A stretch of DNA of 64,000 bases from Cryptomeria japonica (taxonomy: Eukaryota; Streptophyta; Pinopsida; Cupressales; Cupressaceae). Shown one piece after another: positions 45,590 to 55,921 of the stretch (position 1 is the first letter of the stretch; each line of letters begins with the position of its first letter). The notes below the pieces were generated by a model. It was given only the letters and a program-made list of their open reading frames with translations, did not search any database and was not told the DNA's origin. The translations under genes and the position numbers were made by a program. The DNA lies in assembly GCF_030272615.1 (NCBI RefSeq), contig NC_081412.1, positions 666,358,352 to 666,422,351 on the forward strand, in the 5' to 3' direction.

Positions 45590-48103
45590 CTAGACCAGGT
45601 TCCTGAATCTTTCTGCCTCATTGATTGATTGAAGGGGCAATGCCTGCAATGGTGATCTAACTGGATCCTGACGTCCCAAAGGTTCATTGATGTGACTGAA
45701 ATATGTCCTCCATGCACCGACCTCTCTCTCAAGCTTTCTATTCTTTTCTACTTCTTCTCTAAGCTTGTCCTTCAATGCCTCAAATGTGTCGGTGGCATCA
45801 TCTAGAGTCTGCTCTGCTGTGGATGGTCCCAACTCAATAGTCTGTATATGATAGTCTTCTGCTAGGATCTCACCCTCATATTTGTCTGCCGCCGGTGTAG
45901 CTATCTGCAGTTTTCTAGATCCGGTCTCATCTCGAATCATCTTGGACATCTTTGTAGCCTTCTTCTTCTCTGTTGTCATATGTGAGCGTCCAACAAGGCT
46001 CTCTAGATCAATTGCACTGTCCTCGTCCTCAATTACGATCACCTTAGTCAATCTTTCCTTCAACCAATCTAGGATATTTGATCTTGTCTCTTGAACTTGA
46101 ATTTCTTTGTGTACTACTTCTTCTTGTCTGGGAGGAGATGTTACTTCGTTATCATTATCTAAATCATAGTCTTGGAGGGATCCATCGGATGAAACATGCT
46201 GTGCCTGTTCTTCCTCCTGTCTGTCATTCTGTACCATCGATTCCATGGACTCTTCCACTCGAACTGTTCTATCTTCTGGTCTGGAAGAAGTACCTGGTGT
46301 TTGATCTTTGCCGGCACCTAGCTTTTTCTTGGAAGACTCTTTCTTTTCTGATCTCTCTTTTCTCTTTGATCCTCTCGGATGGAGATTGCCCTCACTGGCG
46401 CATCGAAGGTTACCTTCACCTGAATTCCTAGGATTAGGATTGCCTTCACTAACACTGGCTCCACCCTCGGCTGGCTTTTCTTCCAAAGTAAAAGACATAG
46501 CTATGCCTTGTTCTCTCAACTTCTGATGCTGAACGTCTACCCATCTGCGAGTACAAGACAAGACTGGTGCCATCAAATCATCTAAATCCACGGCCTCGGG
46601 CTCATTCCAATTCAAACTTATTGTTTTGCTTTCTCTATCATATGAAGATTGGATGTGCCTGCCGTTGTCCTGGGCTTGGTCGGCCACTCTATAAATCTTA
46701 CATTTCCTGATAAAATCCAAAGGCAATCTAGAATGTATCTTACGTTTCACTTCAAGATCATCTAGGAGATTCATCATAAAATCTTCAATTCGGTACTCAT
46801 GTCTAAATCTTCTACCGACCGTCTCCTCTAAATGTCCATGAGGGTCAAAACTATTCCTCCAAGCAAAAGATGAAAAAGGATACAAGGCTAACTCCCTCTC
46901 TGCGTCATCCATGGCTGAGACATTGGGACATACCTCAACTGAATTACCCAAAATAATAGGTACCTGAACTCCATTCTGATGTCTGTGTCTGAATGCCTTC
47001 ACATATGCTGCCAATTGCCTTGTTACTTCAAGTAACACAATTCTATCTGTAGGGTACCTCGGCAACATGTATGGAGGTAAAGGACATCCATACACTCTAA
47101 TGTAAGTGAACTTGGGAAACTGAATGAACCAAGCACCGTACCTCTTGATTAACTCCTGGGCATCCTGAGATAATCTGTTGTGAATCCCTCCTTGCAACGT
47201 CCTGGTGATGTTCATCGTGAAAGTATCATTGATTAACTTGTAGTTCTTCCCTGGTGGATGATGCAAGTAGGTATAGGATTCACAAACTCTGACCTCGCCG
47301 GGTCCTCTTCCAATCACTCCTCTGTGAGGTAGTCCTGCGTACTCAACGCTCCTGATTAAGGCATAGATGACGTATGAACTCATGTGGAAGGACTTAGTAG
47401 CCCTGAGTCTTCTCAACTGTACGTCTAAGCAATGGCTAATTATCCTAGCCCAATGTATTGTACCCTTTCCTTGAACAATCACCTGGATGAAATAAAACAT
47501 CCATTTCTCAAAATAGAAGGCATAAGGTGCTCCTGTAACTCTGTTGAGCATGGTAATCAAATCTCTGTACTCCTCTTGGAAATCAATCCGGTGTGGTGTG
47601 TTCGGTACTTTGCTCAGACGGGGACGACTCTTGAGTAGCCAGTTCTTGTTGATTATGCTTAGACAAGCATCTGGATCATCATCGTACACTGATCTGGCTC
47701 CTTCAATGCTCTTGTATATCATGTCCCTGTGCTCTGGAAGATGGAAGGCTTCACTTATGGCCTCCTCTGAAAGGTACGCCAAAGTGTTTCCCTCATTGGA
47801 CACAATTGTCCTGGACTGTGGATTGTAATGACGGGCACACTCGATCATCAACTCGTGGCACTGAATAGCTGGAGGAAAACCGGCCGCCTTGATAATGCCA
47901 CTCTCTATTATTCTCCGGGCGACAGGTGATGGCTTGCCGATGTAAGGGACCTCTCGGAACTTCTTCGTGCTAAAGTTTCCCAAGTTTGTATCTCCAACGT
48001 TGCTCCACTTGGACACGATCTTGGTCTCCACTTCTTCGGTCTTCTGATCTTCTTTCATGAGAGCCGAGCGACTGGTGGATGCTCCCGCCTTTGGGGTCGC
48101 CAT
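45590..48103 (-). CDS. U3-encoded protein of giant LTR A3 (837-aa ORF)
   Basis: Unrecognised family, homologous to the genes in B1, C and A2. The start ATG 48103 (MATPKAGASTSRS) is chosen because it lies two nt after the predicted splice acceptor; the open frame upstream is intronic. Blocks: AAGFPPAIQCHE (73-84), EKWMFYFIQ, YGAWFIQFPKFTYIR, LPRYPTDRIVLLEVTRQ (about 345-361), a basic stretch (KRKERSEKKESSKKK), then IATPAADKYEGEILAEDYHI and IELG, then a coiled-coil-like Lys/Glu region before TAG. No membrane segment is seen. Conservation across four diverged LTRs argues it was once selected; biochemical role unknown. Confidence 0.8.
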   Translation of the reverse strand: MATPKAGASTSRSALMKEDQKTEEVETKIVSKWSNVGDTNLGNFSTKKFREVPYIGKPSPVARRIIESGIIKAAGFPPAIQCHELMIECARHYNPQSRTIVSNEGNTLAYLSEEAISEAFHLPEHRDMIYKSIEGARSVYDDDPDACLSIINKNWLLKSRPRLSKVPNTPHRIDFQEEYRDLITMLNRVTGAPYAFYFEKWMFYFIQVIVQGKGTIHWARIISHCLDVQLRRLRATKSFHMSSYVIYALIRSVEYAGLPHRGVIGRGPGEVRVCESYTYLHHPPGKNYKLINDTFTMNITRTLQGGIHNRLSQDAQELIKRYGAWFIQFPKFTYIRVYGCPLPPYMLPRYPTDRIVLLEVTRQLAAYVKAFRHRHQNGVQVPIILGNSVEVCPNVSAMDDAERELALYPFSSFAWRNSFDPHGHLEETVGRRFRHEYRIEDFMMNLLDDLEVKRKIHSRLPLDFIRKCKIYRVADQAQDNGRHIQSSYDRESKTISLNWNEPEAVDLDDLMAPVLSCTRRWVDVQHQKLREQGIAMSFTLEEKPAEGGASVSEGNPNPRNSGEGNLRCASEGNLHPRGSKRKERSEKKESSKKKLGAGKDQTPGTSSRPEDRTVRVEESMESMVQNDRQEEEQAQHVSSDGSLQDYDLDNDNEVTSPPRQEEVVHKEIQVQETRSNILDWLKERLTKVIVIEDEDSAIDLESLVGRSHMTTEKKKATKMSKMIRDETGSRKLQIATPAADKYEGEILAEDYHIQTIELGPSTAEQTLDDATDTFEALKDKLREEVEKNRKLEREVGAWRTYFSHINEPLGRQDPVRSPLQALPLQSINEAERFRNLV

Positions 48104-48105
48104 AC

Positions 48106-48301
48106 CTACACAACATTTCATTATAAGAAATAGATTTTGCAATAAATAACGTAGATAAGAGAGATAGATTTTAGGAAACCTCATGATAAGTCCCTAGAGT
48201 TATCATTTCCTAAAATACAACGATTGAGCTAAGAGATTTAAAATTCAAAATTTGAAATATGACGATGAATGAATAAAACAATAATAATTAAATCGCCATA
48301 C
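48106..48301 (-). other. Predicted 5'-UTR intron in A3
   Basis: Donor CGAG|GTATGG (48302/48301) and acceptor TTGTGTAG|GT (ending 48106) on the minus strand, 196 bp. The ATG follows two bases after the acceptor. Donor and acceptor match those of A1 and A-solo. Confidence 0.55.
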
Positions 48302-48560
48302 CTCGATATAGAGCTAACTCTAGAATGCAAAAACAAAATTTGCCTAGGCAAAATTGAGGTATAAAGATAATCTTCAATATGATCCCCTCAAATTTGATTT
48401 CGCCACCTCTGGAGAGAATGTGATCTTCAAATTCGCACAAATAAATCTCCAAGTCTTCATGTTCATCTTGTATCTTTGACCTTCGAAATATCATTGCTTG
48501 TGTCCTTTGCGCTTATTTCCATTTGCTTTCATTATGTGTTTGGATGTATTAAAGGGACCA

Positions 48561-50005
48561 TCGCCCTTGTCCCTTGGAGAGGGACAGGAGCGATCCATTA
48601 TTTCTCCTTGATCTTGGCAACTTTTAAACTTCGATCCTCTTTGCAATGTCCTCCAAATGTCGTCCTTCGCACTTCCTAACCTCGCCTCGCCTTGATCTTT
48701 GAAGGAACGGGAGTGTTTTAATAGTATCGCCTTGGTCCTTGTCCAAAGGACAGGAGCGATGGGAGACTTTTACCTCGATTAGCAATGTTTGGACGTTTAA
48801 AACTCTTGCAAATTATCTTCAAACGATGTCCTGGAGCATATGTAACCTTGTGTATCTTTGTCTTTACGTAAATCTTGCATGGATTAATCTAATATATCAA
48901 TATCGCTCTAGTCCCTTCCTGAGGGACAGGAGCGAAGTTCATCATAATATGCTTGTTCTTGTTTGTACCAACTTGCAATTATCTTCATTGCGTGGAATGA
49001 TGTCCTTTCGACCCTCTTGGTAACTTGAAACTTGTTTGCCTTTTGAAATTTACGCCATTATGTAGATATCGCTCTGGTCCCTTGGAGAGGGACAGGAGCG
49101 ATCTAGGTCTTTAGAGTGCAAATCCTTCCATGTGATGACCTTTGCAACGTTGCGCTTGATGGAAATGCCTTGAAATGTCCTCGCCACCCTTCGTCCTGAC
49201 TTGGATCGGCCTTGAACCTTGGAGGGACGACCTTGAACTTTGGAGGGACGTATCATCACCATTGTATCGCCCTGGTCCCTTGGAGAGGGACAAGAGCGAT
49301 CCTTCCCTTGTGGCTTTCATCTCACTTTGCCATGCTCTAAGTTTATATTCAACGGATTCGTCCTTCTTCCCTCTATCCGCCCATGCCTTGACATTGTTTG
49401 TAATTTTGCAAAAAAGGCAATTATATCAAAAATCGCTCTGGTCCCTTCCTGAGGGACAGGAGCGAACTAGGCATTTAACACTGGTATGGACGTCCCAAAA
49501 ATCTTCAATTTATATTCAATGTGCTCATCTCATGTTTTCCCTTGTTTTTGAACGTAAACTTGCCCCGACCCTTGTCTGGATTTTGCAAAATGAAGGAAAT
49601 CGCTCTGGTCCCTGGGAGAGGGACGAGAGCTACAAGGTACCTCGCCCTGGTCCCTTGGAGAGGGACAGGAGCGATTTAGTCAATATAGGTCATTTTCCTT
49701 CGTTTTTTGCATCTCAAATTATATTCATTTGGCAAAGTATCTTCCTTCGGACGTCCTCAAATCATTAAGTTTTCAAAATCTTGCAAGGACAAGGCGAAAT
49801 TTGAATTGTAGCTCCGGTCCTTCACTGAGGGACAGGGGCGATTTTCCTCCTGGAGGCATTTCTGTGCTCATAAAAATCTTCAATTTATATTCAAATGAAA
49901 GATCTTGTCGTTCTCTACCACTTCAAACGTAAAATTTGTCCGGACTCTGCAAGGATGATGAGATATTTGAAAATGAGTTCCCGTCCTTCACTGAGGGACA
50001 GGAGC
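48561..50005. repeat. 167-bp-period array of quasi-palindromes (A3)
   Basis: Cores start at 48561, 48726, 48903, 49069, 49266, 49433, 49600, 49642, 49809 and 49974. Most steps are 165-167 bp; the exceptions are 177, 197 and a 42-bp tandem copy. Core consensus TCGCYCTGGTCCCTT, then GAGAGGGACAGGAGCGA. The linker sequences are diverged from those of A1, while core and period are preserved. Confidence 0.88.
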
Positions 50006-50409
50006 GATTTTGCTCCTACAGGCCAAAATAACAAGATTTTTCACATTTTAACACTTCACGAGGCGAAAACAAATCAATTCCAATACCTAGGATCAAAATT
50101 CAAAAAAGTCAAAATTTGGTCAAAATATTCAATCAGACAAAAATTCACATTGACGGTCAACACTTAGACAAGTTTAAGCTCTGCATGAACATTCCAATTG
50201 AAAATTAGACCATTTTGGCGAAATCATTGCATTCAAAAATTGCATTCTAGAAAAGAAAGCTCAAAAGCTCTCAAAAATAACTGGATTTTGGCTTGAAAAG
50301 GCAAAATTTAAAACCCTAAGGCTTAGCCCTAAATCCAGACAACTAACTGACTAACAAAACCCTAAAAACGAAAGCGAAAACAAGCGAAAAACAAGCAAAA
50401 AGAGGGGGT

Positions 50410-50426
50410 CCCCATTTGCGATGGGG
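50410..50426. repeat. LTR-terminal hairpin (A3)
   Basis: CCCCATT-TGC-GATGGGG on the plus strand, 23 nt inside the LTR terminus. One pair is a T-G wobble if read as RNA on this strand; the rest pair perfectly. Confidence 0.6.
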
Positions 50427-50617
50427 CGATGTGTGAAATGGTCACAACAAGTCCTAACTGAACTTAAACTGTAGTTGCCTTACATGTAATTACAAAAGTG
50501 CAAGTAATGACTTATCTTGCAATTTACAAAAAGACTCTTACATGTAACTTGTCAAAAGAAAAAATACAACTAAAAGATTACAAATCTGGAAAAATACAAC
50601 TAAGTGTTGAAAAACAC

Positions 50618-53600
50618 TTAAGTTGCAGCATGTGAAGAGATGAATCCTTCAAACTTCTGGATGATCATTTGTAGTTCATCAGGATCCGGTTCATGGGTGT
50701 TCTTGGCAACAACCATGGTCTTCACAATGGTATCATGGCATCGAAGGAGTGTAGAGTTGTTTTTCTCCAAGATGGATTGAATTTCGTGCAAAAAGATTTG
50801 GTGTTTCATCAATATTTGAATTGAAGCAACTAAGAATTGATCGCTCCTCCATTCATTATGAATCCTTATCTGCAAATCTGCAAGAACTTCTTCTTCTGGC
50901 ATTAGCTCTCCATCCTGACTTATATGTTGCAAGAGGCCTTTTCACAATGAGAGACAATATCTTGGAACACTTCACCCCGTAATCTCATTGCATCACCAAT
51001 CTCCTCAATGAGGGATTTAAGAACAAGGGCCTTATTTTCCAGAAGCTCTTCAAATTCCAAGTACATGAACTTGGAAGAGATGATGGCATGCTCCTGTAGA
51101 ACACTCAACTGTTGTTGGGGCATGGTACGCCAGATTGTCAAACTATCTTCAACACTTTCCAGATTCTTTTTGAAAGTATCGAAAGTCTAATCCAGTTTCT
51201 CTTCAATGGTTTCCAACTTAGACATCATCTGACAAATGTCTTTCATCACTGGTGCACATAGATCATGAAGCTGATCAACCCAGGAATCCAATGCTTGTAC
51301 CTTCTGAGCAGCCCTTTCAACTCCACGAATTGATTCTTGGGAACCGGAAGAACTTGTGGGATTACTCCCTTCAGCAACAGGTTTTGTAATTTTATGAACA
51401 ACTGCCATAAGTTGTCGGTTTTCCTCTTCTAGCTTGTCTTTTTTTGCTAGAAGTTCATCACACCGCTATACCAGTGAAGCTACAAAAAAATGAGCATCAT
51501 GTTTAATCACCTCATGCGTTTGCTTACCCAATTCTATCCTTGTAACTTTGTAATCAGCAGCTGATATTTCTTCAAGTGGCTTATCTGCAATGGGTTCAAC
51601 AATTTCAGCTACCTTCATCTTGTTGCTGTCAACAGTTACTCTGGAGATAGTCTTGGCCTTTTTAGCAACCTTGGGTCTAGACTGTTTAAGTTGCTGATAA
51701 TCAAAGGCATCAGGCGAGATTTCTTGCTTCTTTCTTTTTGGAGTAAAAGAACTAAGCCATGGAGGTAAAGCCATCAACTCTCCTTTAGTAGCAGCTGTAG
51801 GCAAAGGAGAAGAAGTTTCTGTTTGAATAACCGTGGTCATCCTGGGAGGAGTATTTGTTTGGATGGCGACCACGGTTTGCTCAATAACTAATGGGCATGA
51901 AGATTGCCTCATAAATTCTTCAAAACCAGAAGTGGAGGTATCAATCTTCGATAGCTGGATACATGCAGGAGTATCTTCAGGAACTTCCCGCACACTCTCT
52001 TGTTGATGATCAGGAGGCGGCTCATATGCTGAAATAGGAACGACATTCTGAGGAGATTCATCCACCATTAAGTCAAGAGGAGAAAGGGGTGTCTCAATGG
52101 AAACTGGGGGAGGGATCTCATGAGGCGAGTACGATGCTGGAGACTTAGGAGCATCATCAGATTGCTGCCCTTCTTCTGGATTGTCCTGATCGATCACCTG
52201 AACATGAAACCGTGACTTTTCCTTCCCACGAACTGTCACCTCCTCAGGAGGGAGCACTACTGCCCAGCTAACTTGCAATTTGATCATTGTGCGCGAAGAT
52301 GATGCGCCTTCCTTGTTATCAACCTGAATCTCATACTTACGTCCAAGAGGCCCCGTAGAATCATCTTCTTTCCCAGTCTTGATTTTAATGAGTCTAACAT
52401 CATTACTTTTCAGCCAAGCATTGGTGTTAGCCAAGATAGGCCAAAATCTCTGAAGAATGGATATGCACTCCTTGTGTGACCATTGGATTAAAGGAAGTGG
52501 AGCTTCCTCAACCCTTCGTGAAATATATTTAGGATCAAGTACGTGCCCATCGTCAATCATCCCTTGTGGAATATCCACCAAGTTCAAATCAACAACTTGG
52601 TCAGCAGTAAGCTTGTAGTAATCCATCTTCAGAATTTCCACCTCTGTACGGAGATCGACTCAGATATCCTCAATACGATGCACGTGCATGAAGGATTTTT
52701 TGATCTTTTCCTTCATATCCGAGTAATCAAAATCAGCTCTAGACTTAAACCTTTTGAGCTTAATTTCCTGCATCTCAGTCTCCATAGCCTTGGCTTTGAC
52801 GGATGTGACAAGAGAATACTGGCCAATTTTCAATGGGTTTGTTGTAGAATCCCCATTCCAACCTTATGTCTAACAGACTGATGAGCGTGGACAGCCATGA
52901 TCTGTCTTCCCAACTCCATAAGAATGATCTTATCAGTTGAGTATCTAGGGAGCATATATGGCTGCCCACTATAGCATCCGATTCTCATATAGGTAAAGGT
53001 CGAGAATTGAAGAAACAAGCATCCATACTCATTCACCCTTTTCCATGCATCATCAGATACTCTTTTGTTCTTCAGATTCTTGTCAAATTGGCACATAAAA
53101 TAACCGAAAAATGCATCTTGAATCCTTCTAAAATGCAATCTGCTGGGTCTCAAAGGTAGCTGATCATAATATTCCCATACCGGTATAAGCGAGCAATCAC
53201 CCCTAGTAGAAAGAGCTGGAAAATGTCTAAGTGATGCTGCCAAATACACCAAATATGAGTTCATGTAGAAAGTTATGGTAGAAGGGACTGCTGCAAGTTG
53301 TTCACACAAGGCATCACTGATGACTTCTCCCCATGAAATGTGATGAGACTGCCTTATGAACATGATGAACTGGTACATCCAGGCCTCAAAAACATTAGAA
53401 TGTTCAAGGCCCATTATCTTGTTGAGGAGGGTTATGATGTCTCCAATTTCCCATTTGAAGTCACAGCGGTACAATTTAGCCCACCTTGAGAAGCGGCTCG
53501 TGGCTCATGGATCCACCTGTTGATATGACGTTTGCAGTCTTTCCCCCTTTTCACATAATACTCAGCTGCACTATCTTTGGAGATTTCCATGTTAACAGGT

Positions 53601-53971
53601 GCAGGAGGTATTCTGAAGACTTTCTCAATTGTGTCTGCATCAAGGCAGATTATTGCTTCCCCATCATCATTTTTAATGATTCTTGTCTCCTTGTCAAAGT
53701 GATGGGCGCAAGGGAGATAAAATTCAGGTTACAAGGCAGCCACTGGAAAAGAAGATGCGTGATGGATGTGGCTATCCAATAGCCGTTGCATATTGCTATC
53801 TTGCGGATCCTCAACCCTCTTGACAAATTCTGACATGTCCACATGCCCTATCTCTGTATCTCTTATGCGATCCAAAGGAGAGGAAACTTGGGAAGGTGCA
53901 ACCTCATTTTGGTACTTGTCATATTTATACTTCATCTTTTTTGGAATTGGAGATAACGACAAATTTGTCAT
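50618..53971 (-). pseudogene. U3 gene of giant LTR C, degenerate
   Basis: ATG 53971 (MTNLSLSPIPKKMKYKYDKY) follows acceptor TATTCCAG|GT. Homologous blocks: GHVDMSEFVKRV, ASSFPVAAL, GDIITLLNKIMGLEHSNVFE with EAWMYQF (about 53390), FLQFSTFTYMR, LPRYSTDKIILMELGRQ (about 52900-52950), a long Pro/Ser/Thr-rich linker, ADYKVTRIELGKQT (about 51530) and a helical tail ending FEGFISSHAAT (50618). Frame changes occur near 53700, 53470 and 52830, with TGA 52660, TAG 51466 and TAG 51187 and further breaks below 50932. The best open section is 51466-52641 (391 codons). Confidence 0.75.
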
Positions 53972-53982
53972 TGAAGGACAAC

Positions 53983-54729
53983 CTGGAATACTGTGATGAA
54001 GACTTAAAAGTGTTAAGGCAACATCATAATCAGCTGCAACTAACATTTTTCCTTCTTCAAATGGGAAGAACATCAACTCTTGCACTTCATGACTTTGTGA
54101 GAGAAAAATGGGAAATAAATGGGAATTGGGGAATCTTGACTTTGACCAATTTCGGATCTTGGGGAAATTTTTGCAAGTATACAAGTTGGAAAGAGCATAC
54201 ATGCAATCGGATTTTTAAAACCCGAATGCAAGTACACTTGTAAATTTGCAAATGGAGAAATGGGTGGAAAATGAGAATTAGACTTGCGGAAAATGACGAA
54301 AATGGAAAGTACGGATATGGGTGACATGGATGGATAAAAATGGGAAGATCCGGGAATGTCATTTTCATGAAAATGGGAAGTACTTTCAACATGTAATCCG
54401 GTTCTTAAAACACGATTTTGAAAGGATGGGTATTTCTCATTTTTGCAACTTGGAATTTTAACCAAAAATAGTTAAATTCTTTTGACCGTAAGGGAAGAAC
54501 AAAGATTTTCATCCCACTTGTAATCGGGATTTAAAAACCCGAATACAAGTAAAGAGGGAAAATGGGGAAGATCAATGCAATTCAAAAATTGCTTTATCAA
54601 GCGGGAAAATCTCTCTCACAAAACCGATTTTTGGAGCAAAAACAACATATTCACAAATTTACAACTAGAAAGGAAAATAAGAAAACAAGAAAAAAAGAAA
54701 ATGAAACAAGAAAAGAAAAGAAATCATAC
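53983..54729 (-). other. Predicted 5'-UTR intron in C
   Basis: Donor ACAAG|GTATGA (54730/54729) and acceptor TATTCCAG|GT (ending 53983) on the minus strand, 747 bp. A TATTTAAAAG box lies about 65 bp before the donor (near 54793). The acceptor is well supported by position; the donor is the best nearby match. Confidence 0.4.
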
Positions 54730-55450
54730 CTTGTTTCAATCTGAAAATGCCTCTCCAAAAGATGATCAATCTTTGGAAGAAAGAAGAATAGCTTTTAAAT
54801 AGAGATAAACCACAATGCCAAACCCTAGCCATTTTTTTACAAAAATGCCATAAACTGAAAAACGTGGCAACAAATCCAAATAAAAAGGCCCAAGGAGGGG
54901 TCGAATCTTCATCCACCTTCAATGCCTAGGCAAGAGAGGCAAAAACGCCTTAGGAGTTTGCTGCTTTGTGGAGAAAAAATCGCCTAAAACGTGGATCCAA
55001 GGAACCACGTGTTTGCTGATTTAGACCAAAAAACCAATAAATGTAAACCCCAAATGGCGTGAAAAGTGTTTGCAAATGCATGAGAATAGGATGGAATGCC
55101 AAACGCCTATCCTTCCTAAAAAATCTCCACGAAATTTGCTTTGAAATTTTCAACAAATCCGTTTTTCTTGGCTGGTTGGGTTTTTTAGAAAGATGAACAA
55201 GTTCGATTTTGCATGTATTGGAGAAAATCGGGCTTTTTGGGCAATATAACAAGTTTAAAATTGCACTTTTTCATCAACAAGGCAAAATCGGGTTTTAAAA
55301 ATGAAATTACAAGTTTAAAATCTACCAAAATGCACTTTATAGAGAAAATCGGGTTTTGGACAGAGATGTGCAAGTTTAAAATTACTTCTAAAGGGAAAAT
55401 AAAATCCCTACAAGTTTTAAAAACTTGCACATATGTAATAGGGGTTTAAA
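54200..55450. repeat. AATCGGGTTTTAAAA / ACAAGTTTAAAAT motif array (C)
   Basis: The motif GAAAATCGG(G/C)TTTT and the phrase ACAAGTTTAAAAT recur near 55224, 55285 and 55346, each about 60 bp apart. Looser forms (AATCGGATTTTTAAAACCCGAATGCAAGT and relatives) lie near 54210, 54400 and 54522. This is C's version of the array that follows the terminal hairpin in every giant LTR. Confidence 0.65.
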
Positions 55451-55891
55451 ATCCCTAGTACAAGCAAAAGACATTAAAGTAGGGGTTTTCCAAAAGAATT
55501 ACAAGTAAACCTATAACTTATCCAAAAAATCCTTATTTTAACTTAAAAAGCCAAAAAGCATCAAGGGGGAAATAAAAAGCAAATTACAAGTTTTTATTTT
55601 TAATAAAGTGCACTTGTAATGAGTCAAAAATTTCCCTACAAAGACCAAAACAATGGAAATCATTAAAACTTGTAATTCAAGAGAAATTTCCCACCTGTAG
55701 TCAGGGAGAAAAAACCCGAAATTGAAGGAAAGACATAGCAAATGTATCCAGAATGCGACGAAATTTGAAACGTGGTTTGAGGATGGACTAAGGATTAAAC
55801 CAGTCTAAGGATTAGTCGAAATTATGCCTCCAGAAGCGTGCCATAGAGAAAAAATTTCATTTTTTCAAAATTTTTTTTATGTAATGGTCCT

Positions 55892-55913
55892 TCATTTTTG
55901 AAAACAAAAATGA
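55892..55913. repeat. LTR-terminal hairpin (C)
   Basis: TCATTTTTG-AAAA-CAAAAATGA, a perfect 9-bp stem, extended by GTCC/GGAC outside one bulged T. It ends 8 nt from the LTR terminus. The sequence is unrelated to the family A and B hairpins; placement is alike. Confidence 0.7.
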
Positions 55914-55921
55914 GGACAACA

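Larger units (their letters stand above)
43827..50449 (-). mobile_element. Giant LTR A3 carrying the best-preserved U3 gene
   Basis: 6623 bp, TGTTGACGTG...CACAACA, with perfect 5-bp TSDs AGTCC (43822-43826 and 50450-50454), inserted in giant LTR C. In LTR sense (minus): hairpin 50410-50426, quasi-palindrome array 48561-50005, intron 48106-48301, large gene 44882-48103, TATA-like site 44690-44698. No gag, pol, primer site or second LTR is inside. It shares ends, array type and leader with A1 and A-solo but retains the ORF. Confidence 0.92.
42899..55921 (-). mobile_element. Giant LTR C carrying a decayed U3 gene, hosting A3
   Basis: TGTTGG...GGACAACA with perfect 5-bp TSDs TTGTG (42894-42898 and 55922-55926). 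After removing nested A3 and one TSD it is 6395 bp. In LTR sense (minus): terminal hairpin (55892-55913), motif array (54200-55450), intron (53983-54729), broken gene (50618-53971), TATA box (43710-43718). It is diverged from families A and B in almost all non-coding parts, yet its architecture is the same. No gag-pol is present. Confidence 0.85.

Noticed and set aside
54073-55430. Several ORFs on both strands in the distal part of giant LTR C
   Set aside because: They lie in the motif array and intron and repeat the same short peptide phrases; shadows of the DNA repeat.
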